A DNA stretch of 24,908 nucleotides from an uncultured Clostridia bacterium (lineage in GTDB: Bacteria; Bacillota_A; Clostridia; TANB77; CAG-508): assembly GCA_944390995.1 (NCBI GenBank), contig CALXSA010000016.1:1-24908 (forward strand), written 5' to 3'. Made by a program: the position numbers and the translations under genes. The notes under the pieces were generated by a model. That model saw only the letters and a program-made list of their open reading frames with translations, did no database searches and was not told the DNA's origin. Below are positions 7,340-14,586 of this stretch, one piece after another. Numbering within the stretch: the stretch's first letter is position 1; each line of letters starts with the position of its first letter.

Positions 7340-7368
7340 TTGAAAAAAACTAAGATTAATTGTATAAT
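7340..7368 (+). promoter_or_regulatory. promoter of ymdB
   Basis: TTGAAA at 7340-7345, 17 bp, TATAAT at 7363-7368. The leader of about 28 nt contains the TTTAGAAAGGATGG motif at 7383-7396. Confidence 0.75.
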
Positions 7369-7402
7369 TAATAAGTGTACGTTTTAGAAAGGATGGATAT
7401 AC

Positions 7403-8176
7403 ATGAAAATACTAGCAGTAGGAGATATAGTTGGAGAAAATGGCCTAAAAAAATTAAAAGAGCTATTGCCAACAATAATAGAAAATGAAAGTATAGATTT
7501 TGTTATTGTAAATGCCGAAAATTGTTCAGGAGGAATGGGACTTACAATAAAGGACTTTAATACTTTACAAAGTATGAGAATTGATGCAATAACCATGGGA
7601 AACCATACATGGGGAAAGAAAGATATTTTTGCTTTTATTGATAACCCAAAACTTTTAAGACCTGCAAATTATTCGAAAGGTGTACCGGGAAAAGGCTACA
7701 ATATTTTCGAGTGTAATAATAAAAAAATTGCCGTAATAAATTTAATAGGAAGAACTGATATGAATGTTTTATCAGAGAACCCTTTTACTGTTGCAGAAGA
7801 ATTGATAAATAAACTTAGAAAAGAAGCGGATATAATTGTTGTTGATTTCCATGCGGAGGCTACAGCAGAAAAAATAGCGATGAAGCATTTTTTGGATGGA
7901 AAAGTAAGTATTATATTTGGCACTCATACTCACGTGCCAACTGCTGATGAGGAAGTAACAGACCACGGAACAGGTTACATAACTGATATAGGCATGACTG
8001 GACCAAAGAATTCTGTTATAGGAATGGATGCTAAAGCTTCTATAAAAAGATTTGTTACATCACTTCCTGAGAGATACAAATTAGCGCAAGGACAAGTCGA
8101 ACTAAATGGATGTGTTTTTGAGATTAATGACGAAACATGTAAAACCGTGAAAGTATATAGAATTAGGCACAAATAG
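7403..8176 (+). CDS. ymdB: YmdB-family metallophosphoesterase
   Basis: A 257-residue protein of the TIGR00282/YmdB family; the Bacillus member is a cyclic-nucleotide phosphodiesterase that affects biofilm and motility decisions. Metal-site motifs are in order: GDIVGE (D8), NAEN (E39, N40), GNHTW (N67, H68), DFHAE (H150) and GTHTHVPT (H175, H177). Length is normal. In many Bacillota ymdB follows recA-recX-rny and precedes spoVS. Here spoVS still follows, but recA-recX lie downstream and rny is absent, so the order has been rearranged. The stop codon is two bases before the first of two Spo0A boxes belonging to spoVS. Confidence 0.94.
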   Translation: MKILAVGDIVGENGLKKLKELLPTIIENESIDFVIVNAENCSGGMGLTIKDFNTLQSMRIDAITMGNHTWGKKDIFAFIDNPKLLRPANYSKGVPGKGYNIFECNNKKIAVINLIGRTDMNVLSENPFTVAEELINKLRKEADIIVVDFHAEATAEKIAMKHFLDGKVSIIFGTHTHVPTADEEVTDHGTGYITDIGMTGPKNSVIGMDAKASIKRFVTSLPERYKLAQGQVELNGCVFEINDETCKTVKVYRIRHK

Positions 8177-8177
8177 A

Positions 8178-8194
8178 TGTCGAAACCTGTCGAA
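8178..8194 (+). promoter_or_regulatory. two tandem Spo0A boxes upstream of spoVS
   Basis: TGTCGAA occurs at 8178-8184 and again at 8188-8194, both perfect matches to the known 0A box and exactly 10 bp (one helical turn) apart. They lie about 80-97 bp upstream of the presumed spoVS start of transcription. Confidence 0.6.
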
Positions 8195-8219
8195 AAAGCA
8201 CGAACGAAATTTCCTTTTT

Positions 8220-8268
8220 TTTCCAGAAACCTATAGACAATTTCCAGAAATTGTAATATAAATATAAT
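8220..8268 (+). promoter_or_regulatory. spoVS promoter region with twin TTTCCAGAAA sites
   Basis: TATAAT at 8263-8268 is preceded by TAGACA at 8234-8239 with an overlong 23-bp spacer, reminiscent of Spo0A-activated sigma-A promoters such as spoIIG. TTTCCAGAAA occurs at 8220-8229 and 8241-8250, 21 bp apart (two helical turns). It is a partial palindrome (TTTC-N2-GAAA) that could bind a dimeric regulator. Confidence 0.4.
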
Positions 8269-8306
8269 CGTTGATTAAAACAAAAAATAAAAAATAGGAG
8301 GCAAAA

Positions 8307-8570
8307 ATGGAAGTTTTAAAAATCTCATCAAAATCAAATCCAAATTCAGTTGCAGGAGCTATAGCTGGGTTGGTAAAGGAATCGAACAAGGCAGAAATGC
8401 AGGCAATAGGAGCAGGAGCACTTAATCAAGCTGTTAAAGCTGTAGCAATTGCAAGAGGGTTTGTTGCACCGGCAGGAGTAGATTTAGTTTGTATACCTGC
8501 ATTTGCAGAAGTTGAAGTGGAAGGAGAAGATAGAACAGGTATTAAACTTATTGTAGAATCAAGGAAGTAA
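8307..8570 (+). CDS. spoVS: stage V sporulation protein S
   Basis: An 87-residue Alba-like protein, full length for the family and highly conserved (KISSKSNPNSVAGAIAGLVK at the N-terminus, ARGFVAPAGVDLVCIPAF in the middle). SpoVS is needed for normal spore development and coat assembly in Bacillus; its biochemical role is still unclear, with nucleic-acid binding suggested by its fold. AGGAGG lies 8 nt before the ATG. It is a single-gene unit between the Spo0A-type control region and a strong terminator. Confidence 0.97.
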   Translation: MEVLKISSKSNPNSVAGAIAGLVKESNKAEMQAIGAGALNQAVKAVAIARGFVAPAGVDLVCIPAFAEVEVEGEDRTGIKLIVESRK

Positions 8571-8610
8571 TTTTTAGAGAATATTAGTAAATATTTTTTA
8601 AAATTTAATA

Positions 8611-8644
8611 ATAGGGGGCACAATTGATTTACGTGCCCTTTTTT
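8611..8644 (+). terminator. spoVS terminator
   Basis: GGGCAC (8616-8621) pairs with GTGCCC (8633-8638), extended outward by G-U and A-T pairs, and six T follow (8639-8644). Confidence 0.85.
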
Positions 8645-8678
8645 GTAGCCAAAAATACAGCAATTTTTATAAAAACGG

Positions 8679-8707
8679 TTGAAAAAAACGCGAAATTGTT
8701 ATATATT
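8679..8707 (+). promoter_or_regulatory. promoter of the solute-binding protein gene
   Basis: TTGAAA at 8679-8684, 17 bp, TATATT at 8702-8707. Confidence 0.6.
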
Positions 8708-8783
8708 TATATAGTACTAATGGGGAATATAGACCTATAAAATAGGAAAAAATAGATTAAATCTCAAAATGTTAGGAGGGAAT

Positions 8784-10370
8784 ATGAAATCTAATATAAT
8801 AAAGTATATATTTATTATATTTGCAATTGGCATTATAGTATATGCTGTGTATAAAATAAACTTCGAAAACAAGGACAATACAAACGAGCAAACTACTAAC
8901 ACAGTGCAAACAGAGCAAAAAACTGAATCAGTTCTGAATATAGGAATTTCGGACTTCGATAATATTAACCCACTTGTAACTAGCAATCAAGACATAATAA
9001 GCTTGTCTACCATATTATATGAGCCACTACTAAAAATAACAAGCGATTATGGGCTAGAACTTAGGTTGGCCGAGGAGTGGTCTAAGTCAGATGCGACAAC
9101 ATATCTGGTAAAACTAAAAGACAATTTAAAATGGGAAGATGGCACAAGTGTTACAGGTGATGATGTAAAATTTACGATTGATAAACTGAAAGAAGGAGAT
9201 TCGACTTACTCAGACAATGTAGATAATATAAAGTCTGTGGAAATAATAGATGGAAATACTATTAGGCTAAATTTAAAGAAAGAGGAACCATTTTTTGAAT
9301 ATAACCTGATATTCCCAATAGTGTCAAGCACGCAGTTTGCAAACGAAGATTTCTACAAATCGAGACAAGCTCCTATTTCGACGGGTATGTATAAAGTTAC
9401 AGCAGCAACAGAGGAGAGCATACAGCTAGAGCCAAACCAAAACTGGTATAATGCAGCAAATGAGAGTTTCAAGATTAGCAAGGTTATGGTGCGCTTTTAT
9501 AGCACAATAGGAGATGCATTTAATAGCTTAAAAATTGGCAATATAGACATGGTTTGCACAGCACTTACAAATGTGGAAGACTATATCGGAACAATCGGCT
9601 TTTCTACTGAAGATTACAAGGGCAGACAGCTAGATTTCCTTAGCCTAAATTGTGAGGACAATTTGCTAGAGTATAAAGAAGTAAGACAAGCTATAAATTA
9701 TGCAATAGATAAGAAAAAAATTAATTCTAAAGTTTTTAGCAATAATTATTATGTTTCAAGCTTTCCAATAGATTATGGAAGTTATTTATATGGAAAAGAG
9801 AGTAAATCTAGCTACAATCAGGACAAAGCAAAAGAGACCTTGGAAGATGCCGGCTGGGAGTACAGATATGGTTATTGGAGAAAAACAGAAAACTATTCTA
9901 CACAATACTTAAACCTTAATTTGGTTGTAGACAATAGTAATAAAACTAGAGTAAAAGTAGCAGAATTAATTGAAGAACAGCTTGAAGATATTGGCATAAA
10001 CGTTTATCTTTATAGAGTATCAAATTCTTCATACAAAAACTATCTGGAGAACAAGAACTATGACATGATACTCACAGGCGTAAACAATGGATACAGTCCG
10101 GACTTGACGTATTTTCTAGGCGAAGGCAACATAGCTAATTATGAAAATGAGGAAATAACCAGTTTGCTAAATGAGGTAAAAAATATTTCAGACCCAAATT
10201 TACTTAAAGAAAAATATGCTAGAATAATTGAAATTTATGAGAATGAAATGCCTTATGTTTGCTTATACAGAAATTCGAACAAGGTTGTTCACAGCATAAG
10301 ACTTACAGGGGAAATGTCGCCAAATAATTATACGGCGTATTACAATTTTGATGTTTGGTACAGACAATAG
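8784..10370 (+). CDS. family-5 (oligopeptide-type) extracellular solute-binding protein, membrane-anchored
   Basis: A 528-residue SBP_bac_5/OppA-DppA fold protein. After an N-terminal membrane helix (about residues 6-24) and a T/N/Q-rich linker, the binding domain starts near VLNIGISDFDNINPLVTS. It has the family blocks ILYEPLLK, LAEEW, LKDNLKWEDGTSVTGDDVKF and DKAKETLEDAGW. Usual Gram-positive members are lipoproteins, but no lipobox cysteine is present here, so the helix itself must hold it at the membrane, or it is shed. The ATG at 8784 follows AGGAGGG at 8774-8780; an ATG at 8769 lies before that site and is not the start. No permease or ATPase genes adjoin it, so it either serves a transporter encoded elsewhere or works as a sensor. 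Confidence 0.9.
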   Translation: MKSNIIKYIFIIFAIGIIVYAVYKINFENKDNTNEQTTNTVQTEQKTESVLNIGISDFDNINPLVTSNQDIISLSTILYEPLLKITSDYGLELRLAEEWSKSDATTYLVKLKDNLKWEDGTSVTGDDVKFTIDKLKEGDSTYSDNVDNIKSVEIIDGNTIRLNLKKEEPFFEYNLIFPIVSSTQFANEDFYKSRQAPISTGMYKVTAATEESIQLEPNQNWYNAANESFKISKVMVRFYSTIGDAFNSLKIGNIDMVCTALTNVEDYIGTIGFSTEDYKGRQLDFLSLNCEDNLLEYKEVRQAINYAIDKKKINSKVFSNNYYVSSFPIDYGSYLYGKESKSSYNQDKAKETLEDAGWEYRYGYWRKTENYSTQYLNLNLVVDNSNKTRVKVAELIEEQLEDIGINVYLYRVSNSSYKNYLENKNYDMILTGVNNGYSPDLTYFLGEGNIANYENEEITSLLNEVKNISDPNLLKEKYARIIEIYENEMPYVCLYRNSNKVVHSIRLTGEMSPNNYTAYYNFDVWYRQ

Positions 10371-10389
10371 CTGGTTGAAAAATAATTAC

Positions 10390-10481
10390 AATTTTGGCGT
10401 TGTTAAACTTCACTGCGAAAGTCCTTTGGCGTTGCAACAAGCACGCCTGCGGCTTTCTTGCTCGTTTGCCTAGCCAAAATT
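10390..10481. repeat. 92-bp imperfect palindromic repeat, copy 1
   Basis: Terminal arms AATTTTGGC (10390-10398) and GCCAAAATT (10473-10481) enclose an interior with GGCGTTGTTAAAC on the left and GCCTGCGGCTTTCT then GTTTGCCTA on the right. The same blocks recur in the same order at 20022-20120. A conserved tail AATTCTTTT...ACAGA follows each copy. It lies between the binding-protein gene and the recA promoter. It has no coding capacity, and its G+C-richer core differs from the surroundings. Confidence 0.7.
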
Positions 10482-10554
10482 AATTCTTTTCCAACAGAAA
10501 ACAAAAAACAAAAAAAGTTTTAAAATAAAAAAGCTTGAAAGTTTAAAAAAGTGC

Positions 10555-10597
10555 TTGACAAATAAAAATAATAGTATATAATACAAACATACGTTTT
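10555..10597 (+). promoter_or_regulatory. recA promoter with LexA (SOS) box
   Basis: TTGACA at 10555-10560, 16 bp, TATAAT at 10577-10582. Over the start of transcription, 10584-10597 reads CAAACATACGTTTT, matching 12 of 14 positions of the Gram-positive LexA/DinR consensus CGAACRNRYGTTYC. The position suits repression of recA by LexA. Confidence 0.65.
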
Positions 10598-10614
10598 AAT
10601 AAGGAGGAAATTAA

Positions 10615-11664
10615 ATGAATAATCAAAACCCAGAAAAAATGAAGGCGCTAGAGGCGGCTTTAGGACAAATTGAAAAGCAGTTTGGTAAAGGTTCAGTAAT
10701 GAAATTAGGTGATTATGGAGCGATGGAGGTTGAGGCAATTCCTACAGGAGCTCTAAGTCTAGATATAGCTTTGGGAATTGGTGGAATTCCTAGAGGAAGA
10801 ATTGTGGAGATATATGGACCTGAGTCATCAGGTAAAACGACACTTGCGTTACATATGATAGCAGAGGCTCAAAAATTAGGTGGAGAGGCAGCATTTATAG
10901 ATGCAGAGCATGCATTAGACCCAGTGTATTCAAAGCATTTAGGTGTGGATATAGATAATTTAATTGTTTCTCAACCAGATACTGGAGAGCAAGCTTTGGA
11001 GATTACTGAAGCATTGGTAAGAAGTGGTGCAGTGGATATTATTGTTGTGGACTCGGTTGCAGCATTGGTTCCAAAGGCAGAGATTGATGGCGATATGGGA
11101 GATTCTCATGTTGGTTTGCAAGCAAGGCTTATGTCCCAAGCATTAAGAAAATTAGCAGGTGTTATAAATAAATCAAAGGCTGTTGTAATATTCATAAACC
11201 AATTAAGAGAAAAAGTTGGTGTAATGTTTGGAAACCCAGAGACTACAGCAGGTGGTAGAGCGCTTAAATATTATGCTTCTGTAAGACTAGATATTAGAAA
11301 GATTGAAAACATCAAACAAGATGGAGAGGTAGTAGGAAACAGGGCAAGAGTAAAAGTTGTTAAAAATAAAGTTGCTCCACCATTTAGAGAGGCAGAATTT
11401 GATATAGTATATGGAAAAGGTATTTCGAAAGAAGGAAATATTTTAGATATAGCAGTAAACTTAGACATAATAGAAAAGGCTGGTTCATGGTTTAGCTACA
11501 ATGGAGAAAGAATTGGCCAAGGTAGAGAGAATGTAAAGAAATACTTGGCAGAGAACCCAGACATAGCAGAGGAAGTTGAGAAGAAAATTAGAGATAATTT
11601 TAATACGGCATTTGAAAAGAGTTTGGGCGACGAGGAAGAACAGGGAGATGCTGAAGAAGAATAG
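10615..11664 (+). CDS. recA: recombinase A
   Basis: The 349-residue RecA forms the ATP-dependent filament on single-stranded DNA for homologous recombination and triggers LexA self-cleavage. Walker A GPESSGKT spans residues 68-75. The MAW motif, [16 protein letters not shown] and the [13 protein letters not shown] block are intact, and the C-terminus ends in the usual acidic tail ([10 protein letters not shown]). Length is normal. AAGGAGG precedes the ATG. Its promoter carries a LexA-like box, so it should be SOS-induced. recX follows after 25 bp and scpA 18 bp after that, suggesting one transcript. Confidence 0.98.
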   Translation: MNNQNPEKMKALEAALGQIEKQFGKGSVMKLGDYGAMEVEAIPTGALSLDIALGIGGIPRGRIVEIYGPESSGKTTLALHMIAEAQKLGGEAAFIDAEHALDPVYSKHLGVDIDNLIVSQPDTGEQALEITEALVRSGAVDIIVVDSVAALVPKAEIDGDMGDSHVGLQARLMSQALRKLAGVINKSKAVVIFINQLREKVGVMFGNPETTAGGRALKYYASVRLDIRKIENIKQDGEVVGNRARVKVVKNKVAPPFREAEFDIVYGKGISKEGNILDIAVNLDIIEKAGSWFSYNGERIGQGRENVKKYLAENPDIAEEVEKKIRDNFNTAFEKSLGDEEEQGDAEEE

Positions 11665-11689
11665 TTTTTAAGATAAAGGAGACTAGCAA

Positions 11690-12208
11690 GTGTTCAACAA
11701 TGAGAAACTAGAAAAAATACTTGGTCAAACTCCAATGCAAGATGAGCAAGAAAATACAAATGCATTTGAAGAACAGATGGAGTTTGACAAGTTAAAAACG
11801 AAAGTATTAAAATACATAATGTACAAAAAAAGGACTGAACAAGAAATTAAAAGGAAGTTTGCTCAGGAAGACAGTGAATTACTAGAAAATGTGGTAGAAC
11901 ATTTGAAAGAGATAGGCTATATTAATGATAATGATTATATAGAAAGAGCTGTTTCAGAGCACTTGAACATAAACAACTTGTCACTAAAGGAATTGCGATA
12001 TAAATTGATATCAAAAGGAATAAAAGCAAATGACCTTGAAGATTATATCTACGCTCATAAAGAGGAGCTAGATGAGTACGAAGTTAATTCTGCTAAGAAT
12101 ATCATTTTAAAAAAGCAAAACAGTATGGACGAGCAGAGTTTAATTCAATATTTGCTTAAAAAAGGATATAGAATGGATTGCATTAAGCAGGCAAATGGTG
12201 ATGTCTAA
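11690..12208 (+). CDS. recX: regulatory protein RecX
   Basis: A 172-residue RecX that binds the RecA filament and limits its activity. The repeated three-helix pattern is visible: VLKYIMYKKRTEQEIKRKF, then VEHLKEIGYINDNDYIERAV, then LKELRYKLISKGI and the C-terminal LIQYLLKKGYRMDCI. It is slightly short against the longer Bacillus proteins but complete. It begins with GTG; AAAGGAGA lies at suitable distance and no ATG in this frame is better placed. It is almost certainly cotranscribed with recA. Confidence 0.92.
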   Translation: MFNNEKLEKILGQTPMQDEQENTNAFEEQMEFDKLKTKVLKYIMYKKRTEQEIKRKFAQEDSELLENVVEHLKEIGYINDNDYIERAVSEHLNINNLSLKELRYKLISKGIKANDLEDYIYAHKEELDEYEVNSAKNIILKKQNSMDEQSLIQYLLKKGYRMDCIKQANGDV

Positions 12209-12226
12209 GGGAAGAAGGAGCGAGAA

Positions 12227-12979
12227 ATGCCAAATTTACTAACATTAGAAACAACAAAATACAAGGTAAAACTAGAGAACTTTGAGGGTCCTCTAGATTT
12301 ACTATGCCATTTAATAGACAAAAACAAAATGAATATATATGAAATTAACTTAAGCGAGATAACTGACCAATATATTGAATATATAAATGAAATGGAAAGA
12401 ATGAATTTGGAGATAACAAGCGAGTTTTTAATAATGGCGTCTACTCTTTTGTATTTAAAGTCGAAAAACTTGTTGCCAAAGCAAGTGGATGATGAGCAAG
12501 AACTTACCGAAGAAGAACTTTTGCAAAGAATTATTGAGTACAAAAAATATAAAGAGATAACAAATAAATTAAGAGAAATGTACAAAAATAGCAGTAATAA
12601 TGTGTTCAAGTTACCGGAGACAATAGAACTTCCAAAGCAAAAACTAGAAAAAGAATATAAATCTGAAGTTATTTCTTCCATATATGCGGAAATTATAGAA
12701 AAAAGTTCTACCAGGTTAAACCAAAATGCAAAGAATATTGAAAAAATTGCTATTACAGAAACATACACAGTAGCAGAAAAGGTAAAAACAATGTTTAAGG
12801 CATTATTGCATAGCAAATCTTTTGTTTTTAACAAATTATTTTCAAAAAAAGAATGCTCAAACAAAGAGATTGTTACAGCGTTTACAGGTTTACTAGAACT
12901 TTCGAGGAGAAATAAGGTTTTGACTTCTCAAGAGCAGCTTTTCGGAGATATAACTGTAGAAAAGAGAAAAAGAGCATAA
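12227..12979 (+). CDS. scpA: segregation and condensation protein A
   Basis: The 250-residue kleisin subunit of the SMC-ScpAB condensin. The N-terminal KLENFEGPLDLLCHLIDKNK block that binds the SMC neck and the C-terminal winged helix (AFTGLLELSRRNKVLTSQEQLFGDITV) are intact. It starts 18 bp after recX with a GAAGGAG site, so it belongs to the recA transcript. In related genomes scpB normally follows directly. Here the next gene is DUF2953 and no scpB frame exists in the window. Confidence 0.95.
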   Translation: MPNLLTLETTKYKVKLENFEGPLDLLCHLIDKNKMNIYEINLSEITDQYIEYINEMERMNLEITSEFLIMASTLLYLKSKNLLPKQVDDEQELTEEELLQRIIEYKKYKEITNKLREMYKNSSNNVFKLPETIELPKQKLEKEYKSEVISSIYAEIIEKSSTRLNQNAKNIEKIAITETYTVAEKVKTMFKALLHSKSFVFNKLFSKKECSNKEIVTAFTGLLELSRRNKVLTSQEQLFGDITVEKRKRA

Positions 12980-13113
12980 ACAAGTATGTGGTGAAAAACA
13001 TAGTAGATGTTAATTTGCTGATAGATAATTTAAAAAATTTAAAAAATAATGTTTAAAAAACTAAAAATTGGAAAAACTAATATTATACAACTCTAAAATA
13101 AAGGAGGAAATGT

Positions 13114-13719
13114 ATGATATTAGTTTTATTTTTATGTGCTATTTTATTTGTAGCAATCTTATTAATTATTTTAACAATACTTTCTACAGTAAAAATAAAA
13201 GTACAAAATCTTGAAGCTACGAACTATAAAAGAATTGAACACAATTATAGGCTGGAGATAGTATTAGTACTTTTTAAAAAAATTAAATGGCTAAAGATTC
13301 AGCTAGATGAAAATAAATTAAAAAAAATATCTACAAAAATGCACTTAGAGAGAATTAACATTAAACAATTAGAAAGAGACCTGAAATTGACGGATATAAA
13401 GGAAATCTTGGGTATTAGGCCAAAAATATCATATATGAATTTAAAATTGAAAGTTGGTGTGGAGGATGTATTGCTCACAACATATTTAGTACCAATTATA
13501 AGCACATTTTTGTCAGTACTATTACCATATGCAGTAGAAAGTGAAAACATAAAAAATGTTAAGTATAAAATTGAACCTGTGTATAATAAATTTTTTTACT
13601 CTGTAAAACTAGACATTATAATTGATATAAAAATAATTAGTGCTCTAAACTGCGCATTTAGGCTATATCAGAACAAAAAAATACAAGAACAGAAAAATAA
13701 AATCAAATGTAATGTATAA
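13114..13719 (+). CDS. DUF2953 membrane-anchored protein (YtfI-like)
   Basis: A 201-residue protein with a strong N-terminal membrane helix (MILVLFLCAILFVAILLIIL) and a basic beta-rich body, matching the layout of DUF2953. The closing block FYSVKLDIIIDIKIISALN resembles the family's conserved end. In Bacillus the DUF2953 gene ytfI sits beside ytfJ, and the same pair is found here (ytfJ follows), which supports the assignment. Function is unknown, with a sporulation link inferred only from the neighbour. AAAGGAGG lies 7 nt before the ATG. The 134-bp gap after scpA, where scpB would be expected, holds no recognisable remnant. Confidence 0.75.
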   Translation: MILVLFLCAILFVAILLIILTILSTVKIKVQNLEATNYKRIEHNYRLEIVLVLFKKIKWLKIQLDENKLKKISTKMHLERINIKQLERDLKLTDIKEILGIRPKISYMNLKLKVGVEDVLLTTYLVPIISTFLSVLLPYAVESENIKNVKYKIEPVYNKFFYSVKLDIIIDIKIISALNCAFRLYQNKKIQEQKNKIKCNV

Positions 13720-13734
13720 ATTATATAAAATTGG

Positions 13735-13757
13735 TACATATTATCAATAAATATGTA
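13735..13757. other. small hairpin after the DUF2953 gene
   Basis: TACATATT (13735-13742) and AATATGTA (13750-13757) pair perfectly across a 7-nt loop. There is no T-run, so it may not be a true terminator. Confidence 0.35.
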
Positions 13758-13778
13758 ATTCTACTGTTGTAAAATACC

Positions 13779-13851
13779 GCTCCATATTGCTGGTACACAT
13801 ATTTTGTCCGCTCCATGTTTTCGCGTAAAAAATATGTGTACCACGTGGAGC
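13779..13851. repeat. folded intergenic element, copy A (stem-covarying pair with 22490-22562)
   Basis: Outer arms GCTCCA (13779-13784) and TGGAGC (13846-13851) enclose a perfect 15-bp stem, 13791-13805 with 13829-13843, closed by a 23-nt loop containing TCCGCTCCA and TTCGCGTA. Copy B has the same outer arms, the same TTGC spacer, the same loop length and the same loop motifs. Its stem differs at five positions, all compensated. An outermost inverted pair TACTGTTGT (13762-13770) and ACAACAGTA (13873-13881) surrounds this copy only. It lies between DUF2953 and ytfJ; a TATAAT at 13866-13871 just beyond it may serve ytfJ. Confidence 0.75.
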
Positions 13852-13905
13852 TAATTACTCAAAAGTATAATAACAACAGTAAAAATTAAAAAAGGAGGAA
13901 ATAAA

Positions 13906-14550
13906 ATGAGTGAACATCCAATAGAAGGGCTTATGCTCACAGCCATGAATAGCATTCAGGACATGGTAGACGTAAACACTATAATAGGAGAGCCAATTGA
14001 AACCAGCAATAATATGGTAATAATACCAATTTCAAAAGTTGGATTTGGCTTCGCAGCAGGAGGAAGTGAATTCAAAGGGGAAACTCTAGATGAATACACG
14101 AAAAAGGAAAAAGAGGAGCAAGTACAATATAGATTGCCATTTGGAGGAGGAGCAGGTGCAGGAGTAAGTATCTCTCCAGTCGCATTTTTAGTAGTAACTT
14201 CAAATAATGTTAAATTGCTACCTGTAAATCATTCTTCTGCAATAGACAAGCTAATTGACTACGTTCCAGACTTAATGGAAAAAGTGAATTGCTACTTAAA
14301 CAAAACAATGCAAAACAAAAAAGAGGAAAAGAAGGAGGAAGCAAAAAGGCTTGACAGAGAACACAGAGAGGCAAAAGAAACAATTGACAACTTGACAGAG
14401 ACAATACAAAATGCTAGCAGAATACGTCCAAGAAGAAATAAATTAGGACACAACCAAGCAAACACTTCTCAGCCACCAGTTGTACCGGTAGACTATGATT
14501 ACGAATACGACGAGACTGTAGAGAGAACCAATATGGACGAAGAAGAATAG
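13906..14550 (+). CDS. ytfJ: spore protein YtfJ / GerW
   Basis: A 214-residue member of the YtfJ/GerW family, needed in Bacillus for proper spore germination and made in the forespore. The family core (residues 1-130) is clear: HPIEGLMLTAMNSIQDMVDV, IGEPIE, VIIPISKVGFGFAAGGSEF, FGGGAGAGVSISPVAFLVV. The usual protein is about 150 residues. This one has some 70 extra residues, first a charged E/K/R-rich helix and then a proline- and acid-rich tail (DYDYEYDETVER), unlike the standard family. AAAGGAGG precedes the ATG. Confidence 0.93.
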   Translation: MSEHPIEGLMLTAMNSIQDMVDVNTIIGEPIETSNNMVIIPISKVGFGFAAGGSEFKGETLDEYTKKEKEEQVQYRLPFGGGAGAGVSISPVAFLVVTSNNVKLLPVNHSSAIDKLIDYVPDLMEKVNCYLNKTMQNKKEEKKEEAKRLDREHREAKETIDNLTETIQNASRIRPRRNKLGHNQANTSQPPVVPVDYDYEYDETVERTNMDEEE

Positions 14551-14555
14551 AAATT

Positions 14556-14584
14556 AACAGTGTGGAGTTTTACTTCACACTGTT
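14556..14584. terminator. hairpin after ytfJ
   Basis: AACAGTGTGGA (14556-14566) pairs with 14574-14584 over 11 bp with one G-U across a 7-nt loop. No T-run follows, so termination is uncertain. Confidence 0.4.
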
Positions 14585-14586
14585 GT

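Noticed and set aside
12991..13056. 21-codon GTG frame after scpA as an scpB remnant
   Set aside because: Low-complexity N/L/K sequence with no resemblance to ScpB and no ribosome site.
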